Positions 24,996-33,917 of a DNA stretch of 64,000 nt are shown in pieces. The notes under the pieces are model-generated. The model had not been told where the DNA came from. It ran no database searches and saw nothing but the letters and a program-made list of their open reading frames with translations. Source of the stretch: Halorubrum aidingense JCM 13560 (GTDB lineage: Archaea; Halobacteriota; Halobacteria; Halobacteriales; Haloferacaceae); assembly GCF_000336995.1 (NCBI RefSeq), contig NZ_AOJI01000026.1, positions 110,057-174,056 of the forward strand. Reading direction: 5' to 3'. Positions within the stretch are counted from its first letter, which is position 1; each line of letters starts with the position of its first letter. Made by a program: the position numbers and the translations under genes.

Positions 24996-25241
24996 TTACG
25001 GGTCTCTCAGCGCCGGGTCGACGAGCGGAGAGTCCTCGTTCGCACACTCCGGACGGCCGCAGACGCCCGCGTCGGCACCCGCCTGTGAGACGCCGTCAGT
25101 GAGCGACTCGATGTTCCACGCCACGTCGTGGCCGGTCGTCGACTCGTGGTCGTCTACGGCCGCTCGAGCGTCGGGAAGTCGGTCGTACGTCGCCGAGAAC
25201 GGACAGTCCGCACACCGAACCGTGACGCGCGTTCGTGCCAT
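24996..25241 (-). CDS. Small haloarchaeal zinc-binding-type protein
   Basis: 81 residues. It begins MARTRVTVRCADCPFSATYD, with CxxC, followed by a conserved DHESTTGHDVAW and a C-terminal CGRPEC, so a Cys/His metal site is likely. I recall similar haloarchaeal proteins of unknown function but cannot name the family with certainty. The start codon is chosen because the seven codons of the longer frame are not conserved-looking. It is a lone gene convergent to nothing, next to the sulfur unit. Confidence 0.75.
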   Translation of the reverse strand: MARTRVTVRCADCPFSATYDRLPDARAAVDDHESTTGHDVAWNIESLTDGVSQAGADAGVCGRPECANEDSPLVDPALRDP

Positions 25242-25283
25242 ACAGGAGTCTTGCCCCATCGACACATAACGCTCGCGGTGCGC

Positions 25284-25298
25284 CGATGCAACGCATCG
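25284..25298. terminator. Hairpin downstream of ba3 oxidase operon
   Basis: A perfect 6-bp hairpin CGATGC-AAC-GCATCG about 90 nt past the last stop of the minus-strand oxidase operon and before the small zinc protein. It could define the 3' end of the long transcript, though no T-run follows on the minus strand. Confidence 0.25.
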
Positions 25299-25386
25299 AA
25301 AGGGGTCGACGATTCACGGTGAGAGAAACCGCAGCGACAGAACAGCGAAAAGGCGATCGACGCCGTCGGTGACGCGGTCCGCGGCG

Positions 25387-25602
25387 CTATGCCGATTCGT
25401 CGCCGTCGGGTTCGAGCCGCCACCCGCCTTTGAGCGTTATGAACCAGATCGTGACGCCGGCCAGCGCGAACACGGCGGCCATGTAGGGGATGAGCGGGAG
25501 TTCGATCCCCACGAAGTCCAACACCGTGCGGAGCTCGTAGATTATCACGCCGAAGATCGCGAGCGCGACGAGCAGCCCGCCACGGGTGATGTCCAGGCTC
25601 AC
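25387..25602 (-). CDS. Small membrane protein of ba3 oxidase operon
   Basis: 71 residues with two transmembrane helices (about 8-27 and 36-56) and a short acidic tail. Its GTG start overlaps the subunit I stop by four bases, so it is co-translated. In Natronomonas the ba3 operon also carries short accessory subunits, and this is the likely counterpart of one. It may stabilise the oxidase or be an assembly factor. No redox motif. Confidence 0.75.
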   Translation of the reverse strand: MSLDITRGGLLVALAIFGVIIYELRTVLDFVGIELPLIPYMAAVFALAGVTIWFITLKGGWRLEPDGDESA

Positions 25603-27392
25603 CGGCCCACCTCCGCGAGCGCGGCGATCGCGTCGACGACGACGCCGGTCAGCAGCGCGGGTGCGTTCGCGAGCGCGTCGGCGGCCGGCACCAGCCACAC
25701 CGGGTAGGTGCCGACGCCCGGCCCGAGCAGCCCGCCGCGGCTGATGATGGCCCCGAGCGGGAGCGCGTACGCGAGCACGACCAACACGAGGGCGATGCCG
25801 ACCCACAGACGGAGGTTATCGAGCACCCGCGGCGCGTCGTCGGGGCCGGACAGCGCCGGCGGAAGCGTCTCCGCGAGTCCGGAGACCTTCGGGTTCCCCA
25901 TCGTGAGCACGAGGTTCCCGATGAACAGCACCGTCGAGAGGAACAGCAGGGTCCCACCGATGGCGATCTGGATGTTCAGCTCCTCGAAGCCGCCGAACCC
26001 GGCCGCGTACTCGAAGCCGGCGTACTCCGGCTCCGCGGTCCGGCGCGGGACGCCGAGGATCCCCTGCGCGTGCATCGCGTTGGACATCAGCGCCATGCCG
26101 ATGAACCAGAGGACGACCTGAAAGAGACCGATCGAACGGCTGTAGATCGGCTTGTTGGAGATCTGCGGCCAGATCCAGTAGGTCGCCGCCATGAACGTGA
26201 GCGCGACGGCGGTCCCGACGGTGAGGTGGAAGTGGCCGGGGACCCAGATCGTGTTGTGGATCATGTAGTTGATGTTCATGCCGGCGTTCACCATTCCGGA
26301 GAACCCGCCGGCGGCGAACATCAGCCCGGCGAGCATCATGCCGGTGAACTCTGGCTTCCGCCACGGGAGCTCGGTGAGCCACCCGAGCAGCCCGGTGCCG
26401 CCGCGCTGGCGGGCGCCGTACTCGACGCTCGCGACGACCGTGAACGCGGTAAGCAGGCTCGGCAACAGCAGGAACATCGTGTTCGTCATCGAGATGAACT
26501 TGAAGCCCTCCGCGATCCCGGGGTCGAGGTACTGGTGGTGGATCCCCACGGGAGTCGAGAGGAGGAGGAACAGGACGAACACGACGCGCGCGAGCGGGTC
26601 GCTGAACAGGCGTCCACCGGCGATCTTCGGCAGCACGGTGTACCACAGCAGGTACGCGGGCATCAGCCAGAAGTAGACGACCGGGTGGCCGAAGAACCAG
26701 AACAGCGTCCGCGTCAGCGTCGGGTTCACCTGATCGATGAAGCCGAGCGACCACGGGAGCAGGAAGATGAGCACCGACGCGGCGACCGCCGACGACGCGA
26801 TGTACCACATCGCCATCGTCGTCAACACCATGAACGTCTGCAGCGGGATGCGCTCGTCGGGGTGCTCGCGCTTCCACGCGAGCCACGTGCGGAACCAGTC
26901 GGCCCCCGCGATCCACGAGCCGACGATGAACACCGCGAGCCCCGCGTAAAACAGCGGGTGCGCCTGTAGCGGCGCGTAGAACGTGAACAGCACGTCCGCG
27001 CTCATATCGAGCGCGTCGACGAACCCGGCGAGGATCGAGATCCCCGTCATCGTCATTCCCGCCGCCATCAGACCGTACCAGGTCCACGTGATCTTGATGT
27101 TGAGAAGCGGCCGGTCGAGACTCCGCACGATCGCCCACGTGAACAGCCCGACGAGGAAGAACGTCGTGAAGCTGAGCGCCAGGAACACCCCGTGGGCGGT
27201 CAGCGAGGTGTAGTAGTCGGTCGAGCTGATGAGCCCCCGGAACACGTCGGTCCGGTGGAGCGTCTGGATGATCCCGAAGATCGCGCCGAGCGTGAGCGCC
27301 AAAAAGGAGCCGAGCATCGCCGCGCGGACGACGGCCGCCTCCTCGGGGAACTTGTCGACGAACGTCCGTTCGCCTTCGATGGCCTCGCTCAT
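25599..27392 (-). CDS. cbaA: ba3-type cytochrome oxidase subunit I
   Basis: 597 residues, about 13 membrane helices. HPVVYFWLMPAY provides the CuB His and the Tyr of the His-Tyr crosslink, GIHHQY the other two CuB ligands, and HNTIWVPGHFHLTVG the heme a3/b ligands. The sequence belongs to the B-type (ba3) heme-copper oxidases. It reduces O2 to water using electrons from a cupredoxin (halocyanin) or cytochrome and pumps protons through the K-channel. Overlaps subunit II by four bases (ATGA). Confidence 0.96.
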   Translation of the reverse strand: MSEAIEGERTFVDKFPEEAAVVRAAMLGSFLALTLGAIFGIIQTLHRTDVFRGLISSTDYYTSLTAHGVFLALSFTTFFLVGLFTWAIVRSLDRPLLNIKITWTWYGLMAAGMTMTGISILAGFVDALDMSADVLFTFYAPLQAHPLFYAGLAVFIVGSWIAGADWFRTWLAWKREHPDERIPLQTFMVLTTMAMWYIASSAVAASVLIFLLPWSLGFIDQVNPTLTRTLFWFFGHPVVYFWLMPAYLLWYTVLPKIAGGRLFSDPLARVVFVLFLLLSTPVGIHHQYLDPGIAEGFKFISMTNTMFLLLPSLLTAFTVVASVEYGARQRGGTGLLGWLTELPWRKPEFTGMMLAGLMFAAGGFSGMVNAGMNINYMIHNTIWVPGHFHLTVGTAVALTFMAATYWIWPQISNKPIYSRSIGLFQVVLWFIGMALMSNAMHAQGILGVPRRTAEPEYAGFEYAAGFGGFEELNIQIAIGGTLLFLSTVLFIGNLVLTMGNPKVSGLAETLPPALSGPDDAPRVLDNLRLWVGIALVLVVLAYALPLGAIISRGGLLGPGVGTYPVWLVPAADALANAPALLTGVVVDAIAALAEVGR

Positions 27393-27904
27393 TCGTCCTC
27401 ACCTCCGCTCTGCTGCTCCTCGAACTCGGCCTGGCTCACCACGTTCACTTTCCCTTCCATCACGTGGTGTCCGGCGCCGCAGTACTCGTTACAGATGAGT
27501 CCGTACTCCTGCGGTTCGTCGGTCTCGACGGTGATCTCGGAGACCTCGCCGGGAACGACCATCGTGTTGGCGTTCGTTCCGGCGACCTCGAACCCGTGGA
27601 TCACGTCACGAGACGTGACATAAAACGTCACGCGGCTGTTCTCGGGGACGACGATCGGGTCCGGCTCGAAACCGAACTGGTAGGCGACGACGTACGCCTC
27701 GTACTCGTTCTCGCCCACCTGTTCGACGCGCGGCTCGGAGAACCGCTCGTCCTCGTCGAGCCCGCCGGCGTCGATCGCCGGCTCGGTGTCGCTCACCATC
27801 GCGACGCCGGGGCCGACCGCCCCGTACGTGACCGAGCCGATGAGGAGCAGAATGAGGAGTATCGAAGCAGCCAACCAGAGTTTTTCGTAGGCGTGAATGT
27901 GCAT
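27389..27904 (-). CDS. cbaB: ba3-type cytochrome oxidase subunit II
   Basis: 171 residues: one N-terminal helix (about 10-32) and an outward-facing cupredoxin domain. The CuA site is seen as ICNEYCGAGHHVMEG (Cys-x3-Cys-x3-His-x2-Met) plus an upstream His in DVIHGFEV. It takes electrons from the soluble donor and passes them to subunit I. Located between the 58-residue subunit and cbaA in one operon. Confidence 0.95.
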   Translation of the reverse strand: MHIHAYEKLWLAASILLILLLIGSVTYGAVGPGVAMVSDTEPAIDAGGLDEDERFSEPRVEQVGENEYEAYVVAYQFGFEPDPIVVPENSRVTFYVTSRDVIHGFEVAGTNANTMVVPGEVSEITVETDEPQEYGLICNEYCGAGHHVMEGKVNVVSQAEFEEQQSGGEDE

Positions 27905-27910
27905 GCGTGA

Positions 27911-28087
27911 TCACCCCACCACGACGAGATCGCGTCCGAGGAACTCGATGTAATAGATGAACAGCCACGAGAGCACCAGGATCGCAAAGTAGATCCCGAT
28001 GAGCGTGAGCGTCCCGATTGGATCGAACTCCTCGTCGCCACCGCCCACCTCGTCGGCCGAGGGGTGTGCGGTTTCGTTTTGGCCCAT
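27911..28087 (-). CDS. Small one-helix subunit of ba3 oxidase (CbaD-like)
   Basis: 58 residues translated by hand: MGQNETAHPSADEVGGGDEE at the N-terminus, then a single hydrophobic helix (about residues 25-46, IGTLTLIGIYFAILVLSWLF) and a short tail. It is the first gene of the oxidase unit, six bases before cbaB. A GTATATATCC TATA box on the minus strand lies about 25 nt before the ATG. Position and size fit the first, single-helix subunit (like CbaD or bacterial subunit IIa) that completes the missing helix of subunit II. Confidence 0.85.
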   Translation of the reverse strand: MGQNETAHPSADEVGGGDEEFDPIGTLTLIGIYFAILVLSWLFIYYIEFLGRDLVVVG

Positions 28088-28109
28088 GGAAGCGGTTACA
28101 CACAGCCGG

Positions 28110-28119
28110 ATATATACGA
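28110..28119 (-). promoter_or_regulatory. TATA box of ba3 oxidase operon
   Basis: GTATATATCC read on the minus strand, about 25-30 nt before the ATG at 28087. It should drive the four-gene oxidase unit as a leaderless mRNA. The gene on the other side (28185) is divergent. Confidence 0.6.
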
Positions 28120-28184
28120 TCGACTCGTTCTCAGGATGTGGGAACTTTGCCGTTATCTATGACTATCGGCGACCGCGTTGGCGT

Positions 28185-28391
28185 ATGGACTTCTCGCTCC
28201 AGCAAGCCGTCCTTCTCGTGTTGGGCGGACTCATCCCCGCGGCGGTGTTCATCGCCGATCGGGCGGAGATCGTCGTCGCCGTGACGCTCGTGAACGTGCT
28301 TCTCATCTGGGGAAGCCTCCATGTCGCGACCGGCGGCAGCCTCCGACCGGGCTCTTCGGCCTCGGACGCGACAGACCCAGAGGAGGCGTAA
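28185..28391 (+). CDS. Small two-helix membrane protein, probable ba3 oxidase accessory
   Basis: 68 residues with two hydrophobic stretches (about 5-23 and 28-46). It is divergent from the oxidase operon and 36 nt before the copper ATPase. Short proteins at this position are often called ba3 oxidase subunits in haloarchaea. It may help assembly. The ATG after GCGT was chosen; hydrophobicity and codon use support it. Confidence 0.7.
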   Translation: MDFSLQQAVLLVLGGLIPAAVFIADRAEIVVAVTLVNVLLIWGSLHVATGGSLRPGSSASDATDPEEA

Positions 28392-28427
28392 CGCCGCCGC
28401 GCTGGCGGCAGCGGAATCGACTCCACG

Positions 28428-30881
28428 ATGTCGACTTGCACGCTCTGTGACCTGCCCACGGGCGACGACCCCCACACGGCCCCCGACGTCGACGGCGAGT
28501 TCTGCTGTCGCGGCTGTCTCGCGGTCGCCCGCTCGCTCGACGACGTCGACGACCTCGACGACCTCGACGACCGGCGCCCCGACGCGGAGCCGGCCGCCGA
28601 GTTCGACGGCGAGACGACGTTCCTCCACGTCGACGGGATGCACTGTGCGACCTGCGAGTCGTTTCTCGAACTCACCGCGGGGAAACAGGACGGCGTCGCG
28701 GCGGCCGAAGCGAGCTACGCGACCGACACGATCCGTGTCGACTACGACCCGGAGACCGTCGACGCCGCCGAACTGCCGGACCGCCTGTCGGTCGCGGGCT
28801 ACACCGCCAGCGACCGCGCGAACCCCGAACCGGACGGCGACGACGTCGCCATCGTCCGCTTTCTGATCGGCGGCGGGTTCTTCGGGATGATGGCGATGCT
28901 GTGGTACGTCCTCTTTTTATATCCCACCTACTTCGGGTACGACCCGATCCTCGATCTCGGAGGCGTCTCGGGCGTGTACCTGTTCGCGCAGATCTGGGTG
29001 TTCACCTCGATCGTCCTGTTTTATACGGGGTATCCGATCCTCAGGGGCGCGTACGTGAGCCTCCGAGCGCGACAGCCGAACATGGACCTGCTCGTGTCGC
29101 TGGCGGCGGTGAGTTCGTACGCGTACAGCTCGCTCGCGCTACTCATCGGCCGGACAGACCTGTACTTCGACGTGACGATCGCGGTCATCTTGGTCGTCAC
29201 CGCCGGCAACCACTACGAGTCGCGTATCAAGCGGCGCGCCACCGGAATGCTCTCGGAGCTGACGACGGCGGCGGACCGCGACGTCCGGACCGAGGGGGGC
29301 GAGCCGATCGCGGCGGACGCGGTCGAGCCGGGCGATCGGCTCCTCGTCCGCCCGGGCGAACGCGTCCCCTTCGACGGGGTCGTCGCCGACGGGACCGCCG
29401 CCGTCGACGAGGCGCTGATCACCGGCGAGTCGCTGCCGGCGACGAAACGCGAGGGCGACGCGGTCCGCGGCGGCACCGTCGTCACCGACGCACCCGTCGT
29501 CGTCGAGGTCGGCGAGGACGCCGCGAGCACGCTCGACACCCTCGTTCGGCTGCTGTGGGAGATCCAGAGCTCGCGGTCGGGGATTCAACGGCTCGTCGAC
29601 AAGCTCGCGACGATATTCGTGCCGCTCGTCGTCGCGGTCGCCCTCCTCGCCGCGGGGGCCACCCTCGCGCTCGGCAGCGCGCCGACCGACGCCGCGCTCG
29701 TCGGGCTCACCGTGCTCATCGTCTCGTGCCCGTGTGCGCTCGGTCTCGCGACCCCGCTCGCGATCGCCGCGGGGATTCGCGACGCCGCCCGCCGCGGGAT
29801 CGTGATCGTCTCCGACGCCGTCTTCGAGGACGCCGCCGACATCGACACCGTCGTGCTCGACAAAACGGGCACCCTCACCGACGGGGAGATGCGGCTGTTG
29901 GACACCGTCGCGGAGGGCGCGTCGGCGGGGGCAGTCCGCCGACGGGCGGCCGCGGTCGAGCGGGCCTCGGTCCACCCGATCGCGGAGGCGATCGTCGACG
30001 GCGTCGACGGCGTCGGCGAGGGAGGCGAGAGCGGCGAGGGCGAATCCGACGGCTCCGGCGTCGCCGCGGCCGACGGAGGGACGACCATAGGCGGCGACGG
30101 CGAGGCGCCGAGCACCGGGAACGAGACCGCTCGCGAACCGTCGATCGCCGAGGTGAGCGTCACGGACCGAGGCGTTTCGGGGACCGTCGACGGCGACGAG
30201 GTCGTCGTCGGCCACCCGTCGCTGTTCGACGGCGACGAATGGGCCGTCTCGGACCGACTTCGCGCCGCCGGAGAGGCGGCCCGCGACGACGGGAACGTCC
30301 CGGTGTACGTCGGCTGGGGCGGGGCTGTTCGGGGCGTCCTCGTCGTCGGGGACGAGGTCCGCGACGGCTGGGAGGCGGTGGTCAGCGACCTCGCCGCCGG
30401 CGGTCGTCGCGTCGTCGTTCTCACCGGCGATTCGCCGGCGGCGGCGGGACGCTTCGAGGCGCACCCCGACATCGACGAAGTGTTCGCGGAAGTCCCGCCG
30501 GAAGCGAAAGCCGAGACGGTCCGGCGGCTGGCCGCGACCGAGCGCGTCGCGATGGTCGGCGACGGGAGCAACGACGCGCCCGCGCTCGCGGCCGCCGATC
30601 TCGGCGTGTCGATCGCGAGCGGGACGGACCTCGCCGCCGACGCCGCGGACGCCGTCCTGTTGGAGGACCGGCTGCCCGCGATCCCGGAGCTGTTCGCCGT
30701 CACCCGCGGGACGAACCGCCGGCTGAAACAGAACCTCGGCTGGGCGTTCGTCTACAACGCGGTCGCGATCCCGATGGCGATATCCGGCGTCCTCAATCCG
30801 CTTCTCGCCGCGCTCGCGATGGCGACGAGCAGCATCCTCGTGGTGACGAATTCCTCGCGACCGGTGTACGACGGCGATTGA
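28428..30881 (+). CDS. Copper-transporting P1B ATPase (FixI/CtpA-like)
   Basis: 817 residues. N-terminal Cys-rich metal-binding domain (CTLCD, later CCRGC; residues 4-30) of the type found on FixI/CcoI, then an HMA domain with GMHCATC (near residue 72). The membrane metal site is CPC (about 432), the phosphorylation site DKTGT (about 479), and HP, GDG and ND motifs follow. Because FixI-type pumps supply copper to heme-copper oxidases, and the oxidase operon is adjacent, export of Cu for CuA/CuB assembly is the best inference. An acidic glycine-serine insertion lies in the nucleotide domain. Confidence 0.92.
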   Translation: MSTCTLCDLPTGDDPHTAPDVDGEFCCRGCLAVARSLDDVDDLDDLDDRRPDAEPAAEFDGETTFLHVDGMHCATCESFLELTAGKQDGVAAAEASYATDTIRVDYDPETVDAAELPDRLSVAGYTASDRANPEPDGDDVAIVRFLIGGGFFGMMAMLWYVLFLYPTYFGYDPILDLGGVSGVYLFAQIWVFTSIVLFYTGYPILRGAYVSLRARQPNMDLLVSLAAVSSYAYSSLALLIGRTDLYFDVTIAVILVVTAGNHYESRIKRRATGMLSELTTAADRDVRTEGGEPIAADAVEPGDRLLVRPGERVPFDGVVADGTAAVDEALITGESLPATKREGDAVRGGTVVTDAPVVVEVGEDAASTLDTLVRLLWEIQSSRSGIQRLVDKLATIFVPLVVAVALLAAGATLALGSAPTDAALVGLTVLIVSCPCALGLATPLAIAAGIRDAARRGIVIVSDAVFEDAADIDTVVLDKTGTLTDGEMRLLDTVAEGASAGAVRRRAAAVERASVHPIAEAIVDGVDGVGEGGESGEGESDGSGVAAADGGTTIGGDGEAPSTGNETAREPSIAEVSVTDRGVSGTVDGDEVVVGHPSLFDGDEWAVSDRLRAAGEAARDDGNVPVYVGWGGAVRGVLVVGDEVRDGWEAVVSDLAAGGRRVVVLTGDSPAAAGRFEAHPDIDEVFAEVPPEAKAETVRRLAATERVAMVGDGSNDAPALAAADLGVSIASGTDLAADAADAVLLEDRLPAIPELFAVTRGTNRRLKQNLGWAFVYNAVAIPMAISGVLNPLLAALAMATSSILVVTNSSRPVYDGD

Positions 30882-30945
30882 CCGTCCTCCAGCGCGTGAG
30901 GCTGCGACCTCTCCCCGTGAGTTCCGATCGACCGCTTCGGACCGA

Positions 30946-31188
30946 CTAGGCCGTCGCCCCGACGTGGGGTCTGACGGCGCGAACGATGGCGTCGACGTCG
31001 TAGTCGTCCTCCGTCTTGTCGAAGACGACCTCCTCGTCCACCCGCACGACGAACACGCCGTCGTCGCCGGTGACGAGCGCGACCTCGTCGAGCCCCTCGC
31101 CGAACTGGCGGAGGAGCGCGGCCGAAACGTCTTGTGCGCGGTTCAACATGCCGCACGGCACGCAGTATTCGATCTCGACGCGAGTCAT
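30946..31188 (-). CDS. SelW/Rdx-family thioredoxin-like protein
   Basis: 80 residues. MTRVEIEYCVPCGMLNRAQD shows the family CxxC (Cys9, Cys12) where animal SelW has Cys-x2-Sec. The domain end PHVGA is conserved. It is a small redox protein of unclear substrate. The ATG shown is 25 nt after a CTTTAATTG box on the minus strand. Upstream of it the start region holds an ATACG-CGCT-CGTAT palindrome. It stands between the copper ATPase and a histidine kinase. Confidence 0.85.
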   Translation of the reverse strand: MTRVEIEYCVPCGMLNRAQDVSAALLRQFGEGLDEVALVTGDDGVFVVRVDEEVVFDKTEDDYDVDAIVRAVRPHVGATA

Positions 31189-31259
31189 ACGCGCTCGTAT
31201 CGGGGGCGGATACAATTAAAGACGGGTGACGGCGAGCGCGCACCGGATCTGCCGGCGCG

Positions 31260-32342
31260 CTACGGCGAGCCCCCGGCGACAGCAACCTCGAAGCGCGTCC
31301 CGCCGTCCGCGCTCTCGGTGACACGGATCTGCCAGCCGTGAGCCGAGACGATCCGGTCGACGATCGCGAGGCCGAATCCGTTGCCGTCGCGCGACGACGT
31401 GTACCCCATGTCGAAGACGCGAGCTCGTTCGTCCTCGGGGATGCCGGAGCCGTCGTCCTCGACGTAGAAACCCGCTTCTCCGTCGAGCGCCCCGACTCGG
31501 ACCGTAACGTCGGGGCCGCCGTGCTCGACGGCGTTCCGGAAGAGGTTCTCGAAGACGTGAGAGAGCCGACCGCGGTCCGCTCGCACCGTTCCCGCACCCT
31601 CGGTCCGCAGGGTCGCGTCCATGGTGTCCACCCGCGACCAACTCTCGCGGGCGCACGCGCCGAGGTCGACGTCGGCGGTCTCGTCGACGCGTTTGCCCTG
31701 ACGAGCGAGCGCGAGCGTCTCGTCGATGATCTCGTCCATCCGGTCGAGAGACGGTTCGAGCGCCGTGAGGTGCTCGTCGTCGGGGTGAGCGCCTCTGGCG
31801 AGGTCGACCCGTCCCCGAACGACGTTGAGCGGGTTCCGCAAGTCGTGTGAGACCACGCTCGCGAACTCGTCGAGTCGGTCGCGCTCCCGTCGGAGTTCCG
31901 CCTGTCGGACGTTGATCCGCTCGGCCGCGACCTCGCGGTCGATCGCCTTCGCCTCGAACAGGCCGATGGCCAGTCCGATCCCGCCCCCGAAGGCTACCGC
32001 CCAGCGGGTCCACCCGAACACCTGAAACGTCGATTCCGTCGGCAGCGTCGCCATGAACCCGACGTTGATGAGGAGAAACGCCGCCGCGCCCGCAAAGCAC
32101 CACCGGGTGAGCCGAGGATACCGCGCGGTCGAGATGTCTGCGCTCGGAGCCCACCGGGCGGCGTAGCCGAACCCGAACACGATCAGCACCGACGAGAGGA
32201 AGCCGACCCAGTAGCCGTCGGGAACGGAGACGGCCCCGCGCGCGGCGATCGCGGCTTCCGCGACGAGCGAGGCGCTGAGGACGACGCCGAGGCCCCAGAC
32301 GGGCCACAGCGAGTCGACGTCCGTTCTCGTGGTGGGGTCCAT
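31260..32342 (-). CDS. Membrane histidine kinase
   Basis: 360 residues. Four hydrophobic helices in the first 120 residues, then a linker helix, the phosphoacceptor SVVSHDLRNPLNVVRGR and the ATPase domain (ENLFRNAVEHGG, DDGSGIPEDERARVFDMGY, GNGFGLAIVDRIV). No separate PAS or GAF sensor is seen, so the membrane part is the sensor. No response regulator gene is close, common in haloarchaea. The start is the ATG about 30 nt after TTTATATACC on the minus strand, which gives a short leader. Confidence 0.9.
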   Translation of the reverse strand: MDPTTRTDVDSLWPVWGLGVVLSASLVAEAAIAARGAVSVPDGYWVGFLSSVLIVFGFGYAARWAPSADISTARYPRLTRWCFAGAAAFLLINVGFMATLPTESTFQVFGWTRWAVAFGGGIGLAIGLFEAKAIDREVAAERINVRQAELRRERDRLDEFASVVSHDLRNPLNVVRGRVDLARGAHPDDEHLTALEPSLDRMDEIIDETLALARQGKRVDETADVDLGACARESWSRVDTMDATLRTEGAGTVRADRGRLSHVFENLFRNAVEHGGPDVTVRVGALDGEAGFYVEDDGSGIPEDERARVFDMGYTSSRDGNGFGLAIVDRIVSAHGWQIRVTESADGGTRFEVAVAGGSP

Positions 32343-32444
32343 TCGAACACGAGCGATTTCTCGCGGAGGTATATAAAGCACGCACGGTCGATCGTCTGAT
32401 CGGAGGATCGGGCGTCAGGGACTGCCGCAGCGACGGCGGACCGC

Positions 32445-33848
32445 TCAGACGACGAGCGCGTCGAACACCACCGCGAACAGGAGCAGCCCGAGGTACGCGT
32501 TCGACGCGTGGAACGCGCGGAACGCGGCCGCCTCCGTCTGCTCGTAATGAAGCCGGACGACCATCCACAGGAACACCGCACCGAGGACGACGCCGACGGC
32601 CGCATATAGCCCGCCGAGCGGCTCGGCGACGACCGCCAGCGCCGCCGCGGCGATCAGCGTCGCGCCGAGGTACCAGACGATGTGACGGCGGGTCGCCGTC
32701 TCGCCGCGAACGACGGGCATCATCGGGAAGCCACCGCGCTCGTAGTCGTCTTTGTACGCCAGCGCGAGGTTGTAGAAGTGCGCCGGCGTCCACAGGAAGA
32801 TGACTAACGCGAGCAGGAGGCCGCCGCCACCGATCTCGCCGGTGACCGCAGCCCAGCCGATGAGGGCGGGGAGCGCCCCGGCGGCCCCGCCGATGACCGT
32901 GTTCTGGACCGTGTTCGGCTTCAGAATGAGCGTGTAGACGACGCTGTAAAACAGGATGGCGATCAGCCCGAGCGCCGCCGTCAGCGGATTCACGGTCCAG
33001 AAGAGACCGAGCGAGACGGCGGTCAACAGCAGCCCGAACGCGAGCGCCTTCGGAACGGGGACGAGGTCCGTCGCGAGCGGGCGGTCGCTGGTTCGCTGCA
33101 TCCGCTTGTCGACGTCGCGTTCGAGGACGTGGTTGAACGTGCCGGACGCGCCGATGGAGAGCGCGCCGCCGGCCAGCGTGGCCGCCACGACGGAGGGAGT
33201 AAATCCGGGACCGCCGGCGAGCGCCATCGCCGCGGCGGCGACGAGACAGAGCAGCCACATCAGCCGCGGTTTCATGAGCCGGAAGTAGGCGCCCGCGGTG
33301 AGCCTGAGCCGCGGCAGCGTCGCGGTCGGGATGTCGGGTTCGGGAACTTCCTCGACGGGCGGGAGGTCGTCGGTCCCCGGCTGGAAGTCGACGGGGGCGT
33401 CGTCGTCGTCGCCGGTCTCGGCCTCTAGCCACCAGGCGAGGCCGGCGAGGACGGCGCCGAAGATGATCACGCCGAGGAGCAGATGAACGGGGGCGAGCGC
33501 GGCCGGGAGGCTGCCGACGGCGACCAGCGCCCCGACGCCGGCCTGCGCCGGGAAGACGAGGAGCGCGAACGCCAGCGCGACGCGAACGCGACGGCTCGCC
33601 CCGTCGGTCCACGCGAGCGCGGCCGAGGCCGCGACGAGGAGGCCGACGGCGACGGCGAGCACGCGGTGCCCGAGCGCGATCCACCCCGCGGTCTCGGTGG
33701 GGAGCGCGGTCCCGTCACCGCAGGCGGGCCAACCCGTACAGGCGGCGGCCGCTTCGGTGAGCGAGGTGGTGGCACCGACGACGAGCAGGAGGTACACGCC
33801 CATCGCCGTCGCCGTGAGCACGGCGGGGAATCGGTCGGGTATCGTCAC
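32445..33848 (-). CDS. ctaB: Heme O synthase fused to CtaA-like membrane domain
   Basis: 467 residues. The N-terminal part (about 1-145) has four helices, TGWPACG with a Cys pair and HRVLAVAVG, similar to half of a heme A synthase (CtaA/Cox15). The C-terminal 280 residues are a protoheme farnesyltransferase with FNHVLERDVDKRMQRTSDRP, containing the two Asp-rich motifs, and KDDYERGGFPMMP. It makes heme O for ba3-type oxidases. GTG start; an ACATATATGG box sits 25-30 nt upstream. The half-CtaA is known in haloarchaea but its activity is unclear. Confidence 0.9.
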   Translation of the reverse strand: MTIPDRFPAVLTATAMGVYLLLVVGATTSLTEAAAACTGWPACGDGTALPTETAGWIALGHRVLAVAVGLLVAASAALAWTDGASRRVRVALAFALLVFPAQAGVGALVAVGSLPAALAPVHLLLGVIIFGAVLAGLAWWLEAETGDDDDAPVDFQPGTDDLPPVEEVPEPDIPTATLPRLRLTAGAYFRLMKPRLMWLLCLVAAAAMALAGGPGFTPSVVAATLAGGALSIGASGTFNHVLERDVDKRMQRTSDRPLATDLVPVPKALAFGLLLTAVSLGLFWTVNPLTAALGLIAILFYSVVYTLILKPNTVQNTVIGGAAGALPALIGWAAVTGEIGGGGLLLALVIFLWTPAHFYNLALAYKDDYERGGFPMMPVVRGETATRRHIVWYLGATLIAAAALAVVAEPLGGLYAAVGVVLGAVFLWMVVRLHYEQTEAAAFRAFHASNAYLGLLLFAVVFDALVV

Positions 33849-33917
33849 TTGACACCGCTTAGGAACCGATCCATATATGTCCCGCGCTTCCGCGAACCGC
33901 CGGCCCGCCGCGACCGG

